From Xylanimonas cellulosilytica DSM 15894 (GTDB lineage: Bacteria; Actinomycetota; Actinomycetes; Actinomycetales; Cellulomonadaceae): DNA of 64,000 nucleotides. Below are positions 44,944 through 53,608 of this stretch, piece after piece. The stretch is taken from assembly GCF_000024965.1 (NCBI RefSeq), contig NC_013530.1, positions 62,001-126,000 of the forward strand. Reading direction: 5' to 3'. Every line of letters starts with the position of its first letter. The first letter of the stretch is position 1. The position numbers were made by a program, and so were the translations under genes. The notes under the pieces were generated by a model, which saw nothing but the letters and a program-made list of their open reading frames with translations, ran no database searches and was not told the origin of the DNA.

Positions 44944-45637
44944 GCGGCACGTCGAGAGGGGGCGCGTTTACGACCTGATCACCGTCCAGGGCCCGGCACC
45001 GGTAGGACGTCCGCCGGCCCAGCTCAACCTGGCGCCGGGGGAGTCCGCCACGGTGGGGGTGTGCCGGTGCGGGTCGTGCGACCTCAGCCTGCGGGTCGAC
45101 GACGTCGGCGCCGAGGCGTTCGCCGCGCAGATCACGGCGGCCCACGGGTACTGGCTCGTCGCCAACCTGTCGGCCCACCACCCCATGACGGTCGAGAACG
45201 TGGACGACCGCAACCAGTACCTCATCGTCGACCCGGGACGCCAGGGCATGCCGGTGCCGTTCGAGCTCTCGCAGGTCGGGCCGGCCGCGGCGCCGAGCGC
45301 CCCCAAGGTGGTCGTCTTCGGCGCCGAGCCGCGGTCCGCGCCGTCCCGGGCACGAGCGTGCCCGGCGGCCCGCACCCGCCCGTTCCTCGACTCCGGCGCC
45401 CTCTACTTCCGGGTGCTCCGCGAGCTGTGCCGGCCCCGACTGCAGGGCCGGTGGGGTGCACCCCTGCCGACGTCGTCGACGATCGCGACGACGCTCAGCA
45501 CGGGCTCCCAGCCGCTGAGCACCCGCGCCGTCGACGCGCACATCCGGTACGTCAGCCAGAAGGTCGGCCTGAGCCCCGGCAGCGGCCGGGAGGCCCTCGT
45601 CGCGCTCGCGATCCGGTCGGGTGTCTTCCTGCGGTGA
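44936..45637 (+). CDS. FHA-like protein with C-terminal helix-turn-helix-like region, last gene of the lasso transport operon
   Basis: A 233-residue protein of uncertain family. Residues about 10-105 have a strand-rich layout with LNLAPGESATVGVCRCGSCDLSLRVDDVGAEAFAAQITAAHGYWLVANLS, which fits a forkhead-associated (phosphothreonine-binding) fold, though the usual GR and S-x-x-H residues are blurred. The C-terminal 70 residues (STRAVDAHIRYVSQKVGLSPGSGREALVALAIRSG) resemble a winged helix. ATG 44936 overlaps the permease stop, so it is made with the transporter. It may regulate or read phosphorylation, but no close function is known to me. Confidence 0.55.
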   Translation: MPERHVERGRVYDLITVQGPAPVGRPPAQLNLAPGESATVGVCRCGSCDLSLRVDDVGAEAFAAQITAAHGYWLVANLSAHHPMTVENVDDRNQYLIVDPGRQGMPVPFELSQVGPAAAPSAPKVVVFGAEPRSAPSRARACPAARTRPFLDSGALYFRVLRELCRPRLQGRWGAPLPTSSTIATTLSTGSQPLSTRAVDAHIRYVSQKVGLSPGSGREALVALAIRSGVFLR

Positions 45638-45745
45638 CGCCCGCGGGGTGACCGACCGTGCCGCGTTCGTCCGGCGGCGCCCCGATCCGGCATCCTTGGG
45701 GATGGTCCGCGCGGCGGATCCTGGAACGTCTGAGGAGGAGCGCCG

Positions 45746-46698
45746 ATGAGCGACCCGATCCCTGACCGCCTCCACGCGCGGCCGGTGCCGCGTCCCGGGC
45801 GGGTGGTAGGCGCCGTCGTCGTGCTCGTGCTCGCCGCGATGGCGGTCCACGGACTCGTCACCAACACGACGTTCCGCTGGGACACCGTGTGGCTGTACTG
45901 GCGCGACATCGTCGTGATCCGCGGCATCGGCTGGACGCTGGTGCTGACCTTCGGCTCGATGGCGCTCGCCGTCACCATGGCGATCCTGCTCGCGGTGATG
46001 CGGCGCTCCGACAACCCGGTGATGCGCGGCGTGAGCTGGTTCTACATCTGGTTCTTCCGCGGCACCCCGGTGTTCGTGCAGCTCACGTTCTGGGGTCTGC
46101 TCTCGGTGCTGTACCCGACGCTGGGCCTCGGCATCCCGTTCGGGCCGGAGTTCGTCACCTTCGAGACCAAGGCCGTCGTCACCGTCTTCTGGGCGGCGCT
46201 GCTCGGCCTGGCGTTCAACGAGGCCGCCTACCTCGCGGAGATCGTGCGCGCCGGCCTCACCTCGGTGGACCCCGGGCAGGCGGAGGCCGCGAAGGCCCTG
46301 GGCATGAAGGACACGACGATCCTGCGTCGCATCGTGCTGCCGCAGGCCATGCGCGTCATCGTGCCGCCCACCGGCAACGAGACGATCTCCATGCTCAAGA
46401 CGACGTCCCTCGTCATCGCGGTGCCGTTCACGCTCGACCTGTTCTACGCGACGAGCGCGATCGGGAACCGGCTGTACCAGCCGATCCCGCTGCTGGTCGT
46501 CGCCTCGATCTGGTACCTGGTCATCACGTCGATCCTGATGGTCGGCCAGTCGTACCTCGAGAAGTACTACGGCCGCGGCTTCGGCACCGAGTCCCCGGCC
46601 CGACGACGGCGCCCCGGCCCGGGCGGGCGTCCCACCCGGCAGCAGGCCATCCAGGCCGCCGGGACCACCAAGGACGACCCCTTCCTGGAGGTGACCCC

Positions 46699-46702
<4 letters not shown>
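45746..46702 (+). CDS. Amino-acid ABC transporter permease
   Basis: A 318-residue HisM/GlnP-type permease with five to six helices: [19 protein letters not shown] and the EAA loop [49 protein letters not shown] basic, Pro-rich C-terminal tail is present. GAGGAGGAGCG precedes ATG 45746. No binding protein adjoins; two matching ones are at 34.1-35.9 kb, on the other side of the lasso cluster. The ATPase start overlaps its stop. Confidence 0.92.
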
Positions 46703-47486
<784 letters not shown>

Positions 47487-47487
<1 letters not shown>

Positions 47488-47514
47488 CCGGGCTCCCGCG
47501 GCGGGGAGCCCGGT
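47487..47514 (+). terminator. Hairpin terminator after the amino-acid ATPase gene
   Basis: Perfect 11-bp arms (ACCGGGCTCCC at 47487-47497 and its complement at 47504-47514) around a 6-base loop, starting on the last base of the stop codon. It also lies just before the convergent Excalibur gene stop. Confidence 0.75.
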
Positions 47515-47524
47515 CGGCGCGACG

Positions 47525-48481
47525 TCACTCGCAGGCGACGCCGTTGCCGTCCAGGTCCAGGAAGCGGTGGTACCCCGGGTCGCCCTTGGCGATGGGGGTC
47601 TGGTAGCCGTTCGCGCGGAGCTGGTCGCAGGTCTGGAACCCGGACCCGGAGTTCCGTTCCCCCTGCTGCCGCTGCTGGTTCTGCTGACTCTGCTGGTTCT
47701 GCTGCGCCTGCTGGGCGAGCTCGTCCAGCTCGTTCTGGCGAGCGACCTGCTCGGCCTCCTTCTGGTTGACCGCCGTCTCGCGGGCCGCCAGGTCCTGCTC
47801 GCGCTCGACGAGCGCCGTCTTGTCGGCCTCCAGGTCGGACCGCTGGGCCTTGAGGTCCTCGCGGTCCTCGATCACCTGCGCCTGCGCGCGCTGAGCGTCG
47901 ATGGTCGCCTGCCCGGCGTCGGACGCCTGCACCAGGGAGGCGACGACGCCGATGATCACGCCGAACGCGAAGCACGCGATGGCGACACCCGGGATGAGCC
48001 ACGGGCTGGTGCCGCCCTTGCGCGCGGCACCGTTGCTCGCGCTCGTGCCTGCTGCCGTGTCGGGGCCTGACGGCGATGGTGACGGCGCTCGCAGGTGACC
48101 CAGCGGCCCGGCGGGCAGCGGGATCGCGGCACCCTGCCGGGCGACGGACCGGGTGCGAGCCGACGCCGACGCCGACGCCGACGCCGATGTCGATGTCGGC
48201 GTCGCGGGAGCGAGGGAGGCCGGGGGTGTTGGCGATGCCGCGGGAGCGGGAGCGACCGGGGGCGCGGGAGCGGCCACCGGCGGGATCAGGGTGGTGGGCG
48301 CCGGGGCGGCCGGGGCCGCGGCGTGCGGCGTGGGCGGAGCGGGCGGCGCGACAGCGTCGTCGACCCAGTACTGCCAGTCGGCGGGGGCCGTGGGCCAGGC
48401 CGGGTCCGGCGACCAGCCCGGTTCGGGCCGGAACCCGGCGGGCACCTGCCAGCCGGGTGGGGGGTTGAAGCGCACTGCCAT
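47525..48481 (-). CDS. Membrane protein with C-terminal Excalibur calcium-binding domain
   Basis: A 318-residue protein in four parts: a Trp/Pro-rich N-terminus resembling a DUF2510-like motif (PPPGWQVPAGFRPEPGWSPDPAWP), an Ala/Pro/Ser-rich region, one membrane helix (WLIPGVAIACFAFGVIIGVVASLV, about 165-190), a charged coiled coil (about 195-265, Gln-rich end) and an Excalibur domain with DLDGNGVACE. The Excalibur fold has the DxDxDGxxCE calcium loop and is usually outside the cell. ATG 48481 follows GGAGAAGGAG. Confidence 0.85.
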   Translation of the reverse strand: MAVRFNPPPGWQVPAGFRPEPGWSPDPAWPTAPADWQYWVDDAVAPPAPPTPHAAAPAAPAPTTLIPPVAAPAPPVAPAPAASPTPPASLAPATPTSTSASASASASARTRSVARQGAAIPLPAGPLGHLRAPSPSPSGPDTAAGTSASNGAARKGGTSPWLIPGVAIACFAFGVIIGVVASLVQASDAGQATIDAQRAQAQVIEDREDLKAQRSDLEADKTALVEREQDLAARETAVNQKEAEQVARQNELDELAQQAQQNQQSQQNQQRQQGERNSGSGFQTCDQLRANGYQTPIAKGDPGYHRFLDLDGNGVACE

Positions 48482-48613
48482 CGACACTCCTTCTCCTCGT
48501 TGGCGGCGCCCACTATGACGGAAATGCGCCCCTCAGGTCCAGACGCCCTGGTCAGCGCACCGCCGTCGGGCGGCCGGCGCGGCCGTGGCCGTCAGGGCCC
48601 GTCCCACGACGAG

Positions 48614-48652
48614 CGACGGCCGGCCGCCCCGGGTAGGGGCGACCGGCCGTCG
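48614..48652 (-). terminator. Hairpin terminator of the cold-shock gene
   Basis: 17-bp arms at 48614-48630 and 48636-48652 with one mismatch, loop GGGTA. It lies 46 bases after the cspA stop on the minus strand. Confidence 0.7.
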
Positions 48653-48698
48653 GTGAAGATCTCGTTGGTGACGGATTACTCCGCAACCCGTTCGAGGA

Positions 48699-48902
48699 TC
48701 AGAGTGCGCGGATGTTCTCCGCCTGCAGACCCTTGGGGCCCTGCGCGGTGTCGAACTCGACGCGCTGACCCTCCTCGAGCGTGCGGTAGCCGTTCGTCTG
48801 AATCGCCGAGTAGTGCGCGAAGACGTCCTGCGAGCCGTCCTCGGGGGCGATGAAGCCGTAGCCCTTCTCCGCGTTGAACCACTTCACGGTTCCGGTAGCC
48901 AT
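48699..48902 (-). CDS. cspA: Cold-shock protein CspA family
   Basis: A 67-residue OB-fold nucleic-acid chaperone: [23 protein letters not shown] contains RNP1 (KGYGFI), and DVFAHYS is RNP2. It binds single-stranded RNA/DNA and melts RNA structure. GAAGGAGAGC precedes the ATG. Upstream, a palindromic CGACCTCGGACGTCGAGGTCG-like hairpin (about 48924-48944) lies in the presumed leader and may act in cold regulation, as in other csp genes (inference). Confidence 0.95.
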   Translation of the reverse strand: MATGTVKWFNAEKGYGFIAPEDGSQDVFAHYSAIQTNGYRTLEEGQRVEFDTAQGPKGLQAENIRAL

Positions 48903-49269
48903 GTCTTGCTCTCCTTCAAGAGTGACGACCTCGACGTCCGAGGTCGCGCATCACGGTGTTCGTCGTCGTCAACTCTTGGTAGAACAAGGTTCGCGTCGGG
49001 CCCGGCACATCTTCTGCCGGACCCTCGGCGCAGGACGGAGACCGTCCGGGACAACCGAGGCACTGCAACGAGGGGAACGCTACGCGACCGCACCCCCCAG
49101 CGCTACCCCTTCCCGCCCTCCGGCGGCCAGATGGGCGCGCAGGAATGGTCACGGTCTCGTCACGAAACCCTGGATGTGACCTACGACGCACTTGCGCGTC
49201 ACAGAAAGCCGCTATCTTCACCGCCACTACATGCGGCATTCGGCGCATGTGAACGACCGGAGGTTCACC
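48903..49269. promoter_or_regulatory. 367-bp divergent region between cspA and the binding-protein gene
   Basis: Left part: cspA leader with a small hairpin near 48930. Right part: TATCTT at 49213-49218 with TTGCGC at 49192-49197 (15-base spacing) is a weak promoter candidate for the plus-strand gene, and ACCGGAGG lies before its ATG. No coding frame of quality is seen. Confidence 0.4.
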
Positions 49270-50538
49270 ATGATTCGACGCCACGCTGCCGTGCAGGGCA
49301 TCGCCCTCGCCGCGGCCCTCGGTCTCGGTCTCGCGGGCTGCGCGGGCTCCTCAGAAGGAGCTGACGGCGACGGGTCCGCCGAAGCGCTGAAGATCGGCAC
49401 GATCCTGCCCCTCACGGGCACCCTCGCGTTCCTCGGCCCGCCTGAGGTCGCGGGTGTCGGCCTCGCCGTCGACGACATCAACGAGGCGGGTGGCGTGCTC
49501 GGCAACGACGTCATCGTCGAGTCGGGCGACTCGGGTGACACCACCGACCTGTCGGTGGCCCGCAGCACCGCGACCGACCTCATCGGCAAGGGTGTCTCCG
49601 CCGTTATCGGCGCCGCATCCTCCGGGGTGTCCCTCGCCGTCGTCGACCAGTTCGAGGAAGCCGGCGTGATGGAGGTCTCACCGGCCAACACGGCCACCGA
49701 CCTCTCGGGCTACGGCGAGTACTTCGCCCGCACCGCCCCGCCGGACACCGTCCAGGGCGCCGCGCTCGGCTCGCTCATCATCGATGACGGCCACACGTCG
49801 GTCGGCTTCCTGGTCCAGAACGAGGCCTACGGCAACGGCCTGCGCGACAACACCCAGAAGTCGGTCGAGGCGGGCGGCGTCACCGCCGTCTACGGTGCCA
49901 CCGGCGCCGGCCAGGAGTTCCCGCCCGGCGAGACCAACTTCGGCTCGCAGGTGACGAACCTGCTCGCGCAGAAGCCGGACGCCATCGCCGTCATCGCCTT
50001 CGAGGAGACGGTCGCGATCGTCACCGAGCTGGCAGCGCAGGGCTGGGACTTCGACGGCACCACGTACTTCGTGGACGGCAACCTGTCCAACTACGGCGAC
50101 AAGTTCGACCCGGGCACCCTCAAGGGCGTCCAGGGCACGCTGCCGGGTGCGCAGGCCGAGGACGACTTCCGTGACCGCCTCAACACCTGGTCGGAGGAGA
50201 ACGAGAACACCACGCTCGAGGACTTCTCGTACGCGGCCGAGTCCTACGACGCCACGATCCTGGTGGCTCTCGCCGCGGTGCGTGGCGGGGCCACGGACGG
50301 CAAGACGATCTCGGAGAACATCCGGGCCGTCTCCGGCTCCGAGGGCGGCACCGAGGTCCGGTCCTTCGCCGACGGCGTCAAGGCGCTCGAGGCAGGCGAC
50401 GAGATCGTCTACAAGGGCTTCTCGGGCACCGGCCCGCTCGACGAGAACAACGACCCGTCGTCGGCGTTCATCGGCATCTACCTCTACGGCGCCGACAACA
50501 CGTACACGTACGTGAAGTCGGTCGAGGGCAAGAGCTAG
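49270..50538 (+). CDS. Branched-chain-type amino-acid/urea ABC transporter binding lipoprotein (LivJ/K family)
   Basis: A 422-residue family 5 (Leu/Ile/Val-type) solute-binding protein. The signal ends in lipobox LAGC (about residues 22-25). The mature domain starts LKIGTILPLTGTLAFLGPPEVAGVGLAVDDINEAGGVLG and has VSAVIGAASSGVSLAVVD and VSPANTATDL. It is divergent in function but convergent in position with the liv genes on the other strand, its likely partners. A strong hairpin follows. Confidence 0.9.
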   Translation: MIRRHAAVQGIALAAALGLGLAGCAGSSEGADGDGSAEALKIGTILPLTGTLAFLGPPEVAGVGLAVDDINEAGGVLGNDVIVESGDSGDTTDLSVARSTATDLIGKGVSAVIGAASSGVSLAVVDQFEEAGVMEVSPANTATDLSGYGEYFARTAPPDTVQGAALGSLIIDDGHTSVGFLVQNEAYGNGLRDNTQKSVEAGGVTAVYGATGAGQEFPPGETNFGSQVTNLLAQKPDAIAVIAFEETVAIVTELAAQGWDFDGTTYFVDGNLSNYGDKFDPGTLKGVQGTLPGAQAEDDFRDRLNTWSEENENTTLEDFSYAAESYDATILVALAAVRGGATDGKTISENIRAVSGSEGGTEVRSFADGVKALEAGDEIVYKGFSGTGPLDENNDPSSAFIGIYLYGADNTYTYVKSVEGKS

Positions 50539-50548
50539 ACCCCCAACC

Positions 50549-50598
50549 CACGAAGGCCCGGGACCTCCTCAACGGCGAGGAGGCCCCGGGCCTTCGTG
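50549..50598. terminator. Hairpin terminator after the binding-protein gene
   Basis: 22-bp arms at 50549-50570 and 50577-50598 (one A-C mismatch) with a 6-base loop; the arms contain GAAGGCCCGGG. Placed 11 bases after the stop. Confidence 0.75.
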
Positions 50599-50611
50599 CA
50601 TCCCGACCGCC

Positions 50612-50825
50612 GGTGGTTGAGCCTGTCGAAACCACCCCACCCACTCCGGTGGTTGAGCCTGTCGAAACCACGTCCCCCACGGTGGTTGAGCCTGTCGAAA
50701 CCACCCCACCCACTCCGGTGGTTGAGCCTGTCGAAACCACTTCCAGCGTGGGGTGGTTTCGACAGGCTCAACCACCGGGCTGGGCCGGCTCAACCACCGG
50801 GCTGGGCCGGCTCAACCACCGGGGC
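50612..50825. repeat. Intergenic R1 repeat array
   Basis: Four direct 24-bp copies (50612, 50648, 50681, 50717) are followed by one inverted copy (50753-50776) and degenerate GGCTCAACCACCGGGCTGG units up to about 50825. The last direct and the inverted copy can fold into a 24-bp hairpin. It separates two convergent transport genes. Confidence 0.92.
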
Positions 50826-50853
50826 TGGGCGGCCGGCTCAGCCGCCGGGGTCG

Positions 50854-51714
50854 TCAGGCTTCTGCCAGGGTGCCCAGGTAGAGGGAGACCACCTTCGGGT
50901 CGGCCTGGAGCTCGCGGCCCGTGCCCGTGTAGGCGTCCTTGCCCTGGTCGAGCACGTACGCGCGGTCGGCGATCTGCAGGCAGCGGCGGGCGTTCTGCTC
51001 GACCATGATCACCGAGACGCCCGACCGGTTGATCATGCGGGTGCGCAGGAACGTCTCGTCCTGCCGCACCGGCGAGAGGCCGGCCGACGGTTCGTCCAGC
51101 AGCAGCACCGACGGGTTCATCATCAGCGCCCGCGCCATCGCCACCATCTGCCGCTCGCCGCCCGACATCGCCCCGGCGCGCTGCGCCCGCCGGTCGTACA
51201 GCGTGGGGAACAGCTCGGAGATGAAGGCCCAGCGCTCGGCGAAGAGCTGCGGGCTGAGGAAGACGCCCATGCGCATGTTCTCCTCGACCGAGAGGGAGGG
51301 GAACACGTTGTTGGTCTGCGGCACGAACCCGACGCCGCGGGCGACGAGCCGGTTGGCCCGCATGCCGGTGATGTCGTCGCCGCCGAGGGTCACGCGGCCG
51401 GAGCGCACCGGGACCAGCCCGAACAGCGCCTTGAGCAGCGTGGACTTGCCGGCGCCGTTGGGGCCGATGATGCCCACCAGCTCGCCCTTGCCGACCTCGA
51501 TCGAGCACCCGTTGAGGATGTTCACGCCGGGCAGGTAGCCGGCCACGATGCTCTCGGCGCGCAGCAGGGGGGTCACCCCGGTGGTTGAGCCTGTCGAGAC
51601 CGCGACTCCGGTGGTTGAGCCTGTCGAGACCACCTTCTGCTCGGGCCTGGGGGTGGTTTCGACAGGCTCAACCACCGGCGCCGGGTCGACCACAGGGGTG
51701 GGTTCCGAGGTCAT
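50854..51714 (-). CDS. livF: Branched-chain-type ABC ATPase LivF with repeat-coded N-terminus
   Basis: A 286-residue LivF-type ATPase: Walker [13 protein letters not shown]-loop [18 protein letters not shown], signature [15 protein letters not shown], Walker [14 protein letters not shown]. The conserved part begins near residue 48 ([14 protein letters not shown]); the preceding residues (about 10-46) are VVEPVETT and VVSTGSTT units encoded by R1 repeats. ATG 51714 overlaps the livG stop as ATGA, so the extension is probably translated. Confidence 0.9.
   Translation of the reverse strand: MTSEPTPVVDPAPVVEPVETTPRPEQKVVSTGSTTGVAVSTGSTTGVTPLLRAESIVAGYLPGVNILNGCSIEVGKGELVGIIGPNGAGKSTLLKALFGLVPVRSGRVTLGGDDITGMRANRLVARGVGFVPQTNNVFPSLSVEENMRMGVFLSPQLFAERWAFISELFPTLYDRRAQRAGAMSGGERQMVAMARALMMNPSVLLLDEPSAGLSPVRQDETFLRTRMINRSGVSVIMVEQNARRCLQIADRAYVLDQGKDAYTGTGRELQADPKVVSLYLGTLAEA
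51580..51676. repeat. R1 repeats in the 5' part of livF
   Basis: Two direct copies at 51580-51603 and 51610-51633 (with GAGACC in place of GAAACC) and one inverted copy at 51653-51676. They encode the N-terminal extension of LivF in frame. Confidence 0.9.
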
Positions 51715-52619
51715 CGCTTCTCCTCCTCGAGCTCGAGCCGGGCCAGCATCGCCGTGTCCAGCAGGGAGTCGTCGCCCAGGTCGGTGTCGTGGTGCGCACC
51801 CAGGTAGGCGTCGACGACGGCCTGGTCCTGCATGACCGTCGTCGGCGGCCCTTCGGCCACCACGCGGCCCTCCGCCATCACCACGACCCAGTCGGAGATG
51901 TGCCGCACGGCATGCATGTCGTGCTCGACGAACAGCACGGTCATGCCCTCGTCGCGCAGCGCCTGGACGTGCCCGAGCAGGGACTGCACCAGGGCGGGGT
52001 TCACGCCGGCCATGGGTTCGTCGAGCATGATCATGGTCGGGTCGGTCATCAGGGCCCGCGCCATCTCGAGCAGCTTGCGCTGCCCACCGGACAGCGACCC
52101 GGCGAAGTCGTCCTTCTTCTCCACGAGCTTGAACCGCTCGAGGATCTCCAGCGCCTTCACCTCGGCGGCCCGCTCGTGGGCCCGCCACGTGAACGGCAGC
52201 CAGGACAGCCAGAAGCGCTCGCCGGGGTGGTTCGGCGTCGCGAGCAGCATGTTCTGCAGCACGGTCAGGCGCGAGAGCGCCTTGGTGAGCTGGAAGGTGC
52301 GCACCATCCCGGACCGCGCCACGGCCGCGCCCGACTTGCCCGCGATGGACTTGCCGTCGAACGACCACGTGCCGTGGTTCGCCTGGTCGAACCCGGTGAT
52401 CAGGTTGAACAGCGTCGTCTTGCCGGCCCCGTTGGGCCCGATCAGCGCCGTGATGGCGCCGCGCTGCACCTCGAGGTGGTCGACGTCGACGGCGGTCATG
52501 CCGCCGAAGCGTCGCTGGACGCCGTCGACGACGAGGATCGGGTCGGGCTTGGCGACCCCGACGGTGCCGTCCACGGGGGCGAGCGCCGTCGCGGCGGTCG
52601 TTGAGGCGTCAGTGGCCAT
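51711..52619 (-). CDS. livG: Branched-chain-type ABC ATPase LivG
   Basis: A 302-residue LivG-type ATPase with Walker [15 protein letters not shown], signature [15 protein letters not shown], Walker [14 protein letters not shown], and the LivG insertion around [23 protein letters not shown]. It pairs with LivF. ATG 52619 overlaps the livM end by 11 bases. Residues 1-25 form an Ala/Thr-rich tail. Confidence 0.92.
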   Translation of the reverse strand: MATDASTTAATALAPVDGTVGVAKPDPILVVDGVQRRFGGMTAVDVDHLEVQRGAITALIGPNGAGKTTLFNLITGFDQANHGTWSFDGKSIAGKSGAAVARSGMVRTFQLTKALSRLTVLQNMLLATPNHPGERFWLSWLPFTWRAHERAAEVKALEILERFKLVEKKDDFAGSLSGGQRKLLEMARALMTDPTMIMLDEPMAGVNPALVQSLLGHVQALRDEGMTVLFVEHDMHAVRHISDWVVVMAEGRVVAEGPPTTVMQDQAVVDAYLGAHHDTDLGDDSLLDTAMLARLELEEEKR

Positions 52620-53595
52620 GGAACGCCAGCTCCTTCTTGTTCCCGAGGATGCCCTGTGGACGGAAGATCACCAGCAGCATGAGCGTGACGCCCACCAGGA
52701 TGCCGCCGATCTGCTCCACCTTGGTGGAGCCGAGCACGTCGCCGAGACCCGTGCGCATGCCGGTGCGCAACGCCATGTAGACGAAGAAGAACAGCATCGA
52801 GCCGAGCACCGGCCCGAACAGGGTGGCGGCACCGCCGAGCAGCAGCACCGTCCAGGTGAAGAACGTCATCGTGCGGCCCATCGCGTCGGGCGTGATCGCG
52901 GACGGCAGCACGTACAGCACGCCGCCGAGCGCACCGAGCGCCCCGCCGAGCACCAGCGCCTGCATCTTCATCGCGTAGACGTTCTTGCCGAGCGCACGCA
53001 CGGCGTCCTCGTCCTCGCGGATGCCCTTGAGCACGCGGCCCCAAGGGCTGCGGGTCACCAGCCACACGAACAGCACCGCGAGCAGCACCAGCCCCCAGGC
53101 GAACAGCCGTGTCCACCAGGAGTCGGAGCCGTTGTTGATGTACTCGAGCGGCCCGATGGCGGTGCGTCCCTCGGGCAGGAAGGACAGCGCTTGGAACGAC
53201 TCCTTGTAGGTCTTGCCGAGCAGGCCGGAGGCGCCGCCCGTCCACTCCTGGAACACGGTGGAGCGGCCCAGCCAGCGCACGATCTCTGCGGCGGAGATGG
53301 TCACGATGGCCAGGTAGTCGCCGCGCAGCTTGAGCGTGGGGATGCCCAGGATCAGCGCGAACACGATCCCGGCGCCGATCGCGACGAGCAGCGCGAGGAG
53401 GAACGGGGCGCCCGCGATGGTGGCGATGCCGAACCCGTAGGCGCCCAGCAGCATGAAGCCGGCCTGGCCCATGTTGAGCAGGCCCGTGTACCCGAAGTGC
53501 AGGTTGAGGCCGATCGCGGCGAGCGCGAACGCCGCCGTCGTCGGCGCGATCAGCTCTGCCAGCGACTGCGTGAGGATGCGGGTGAAGTCGTCCAT
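52609..53595 (-). CDS. livM: Branched-chain-type ABC permease LivM
   Basis: A 328-residue permease with eight to nine helices: FGYTGLLNMGQAGFMLLGAYGFG, TLKLRGDYLAIVTISAAEIVR and SPWGRVLKGIREDEDAVRALGKNVYAMKM are LivM signatures (the last is the coupling loop). It makes the channel with LivH. ATG 53595 is 13 bases after the livH stop. Confidence 0.92.
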   Translation of the reverse strand: MDDFTRILTQSLAELIAPTTAAFALAAIGLNLHFGYTGLLNMGQAGFMLLGAYGFGIATIAGAPFLLALLVAIGAGIVFALILGIPTLKLRGDYLAIVTISAAEIVRWLGRSTVFQEWTGGASGLLGKTYKESFQALSFLPEGRTAIGPLEYINNGSDSWWTRLFAWGLVLLAVLFVWLVTRSPWGRVLKGIREDEDAVRALGKNVYAMKMQALVLGGALGALGGVLYVLPSAITPDAMGRTMTFFTWTVLLLGGAATLFGPVLGSMLFFFVYMALRTGMRTGLGDVLGSTKVEQIGGILVGVTLMLLVIFRPQGILGNKKELAFHGH

Positions 53596-53608
53596 GGTGG
53601 GGTCCCTT

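Noticed and set aside
50612-50825. Regular repeats that could suggest a CRISPR array
   Set aside because: Units are 24 bp with 9-12 base gaps, occur in both orientations and inside coding genes, and no cas genes are present.
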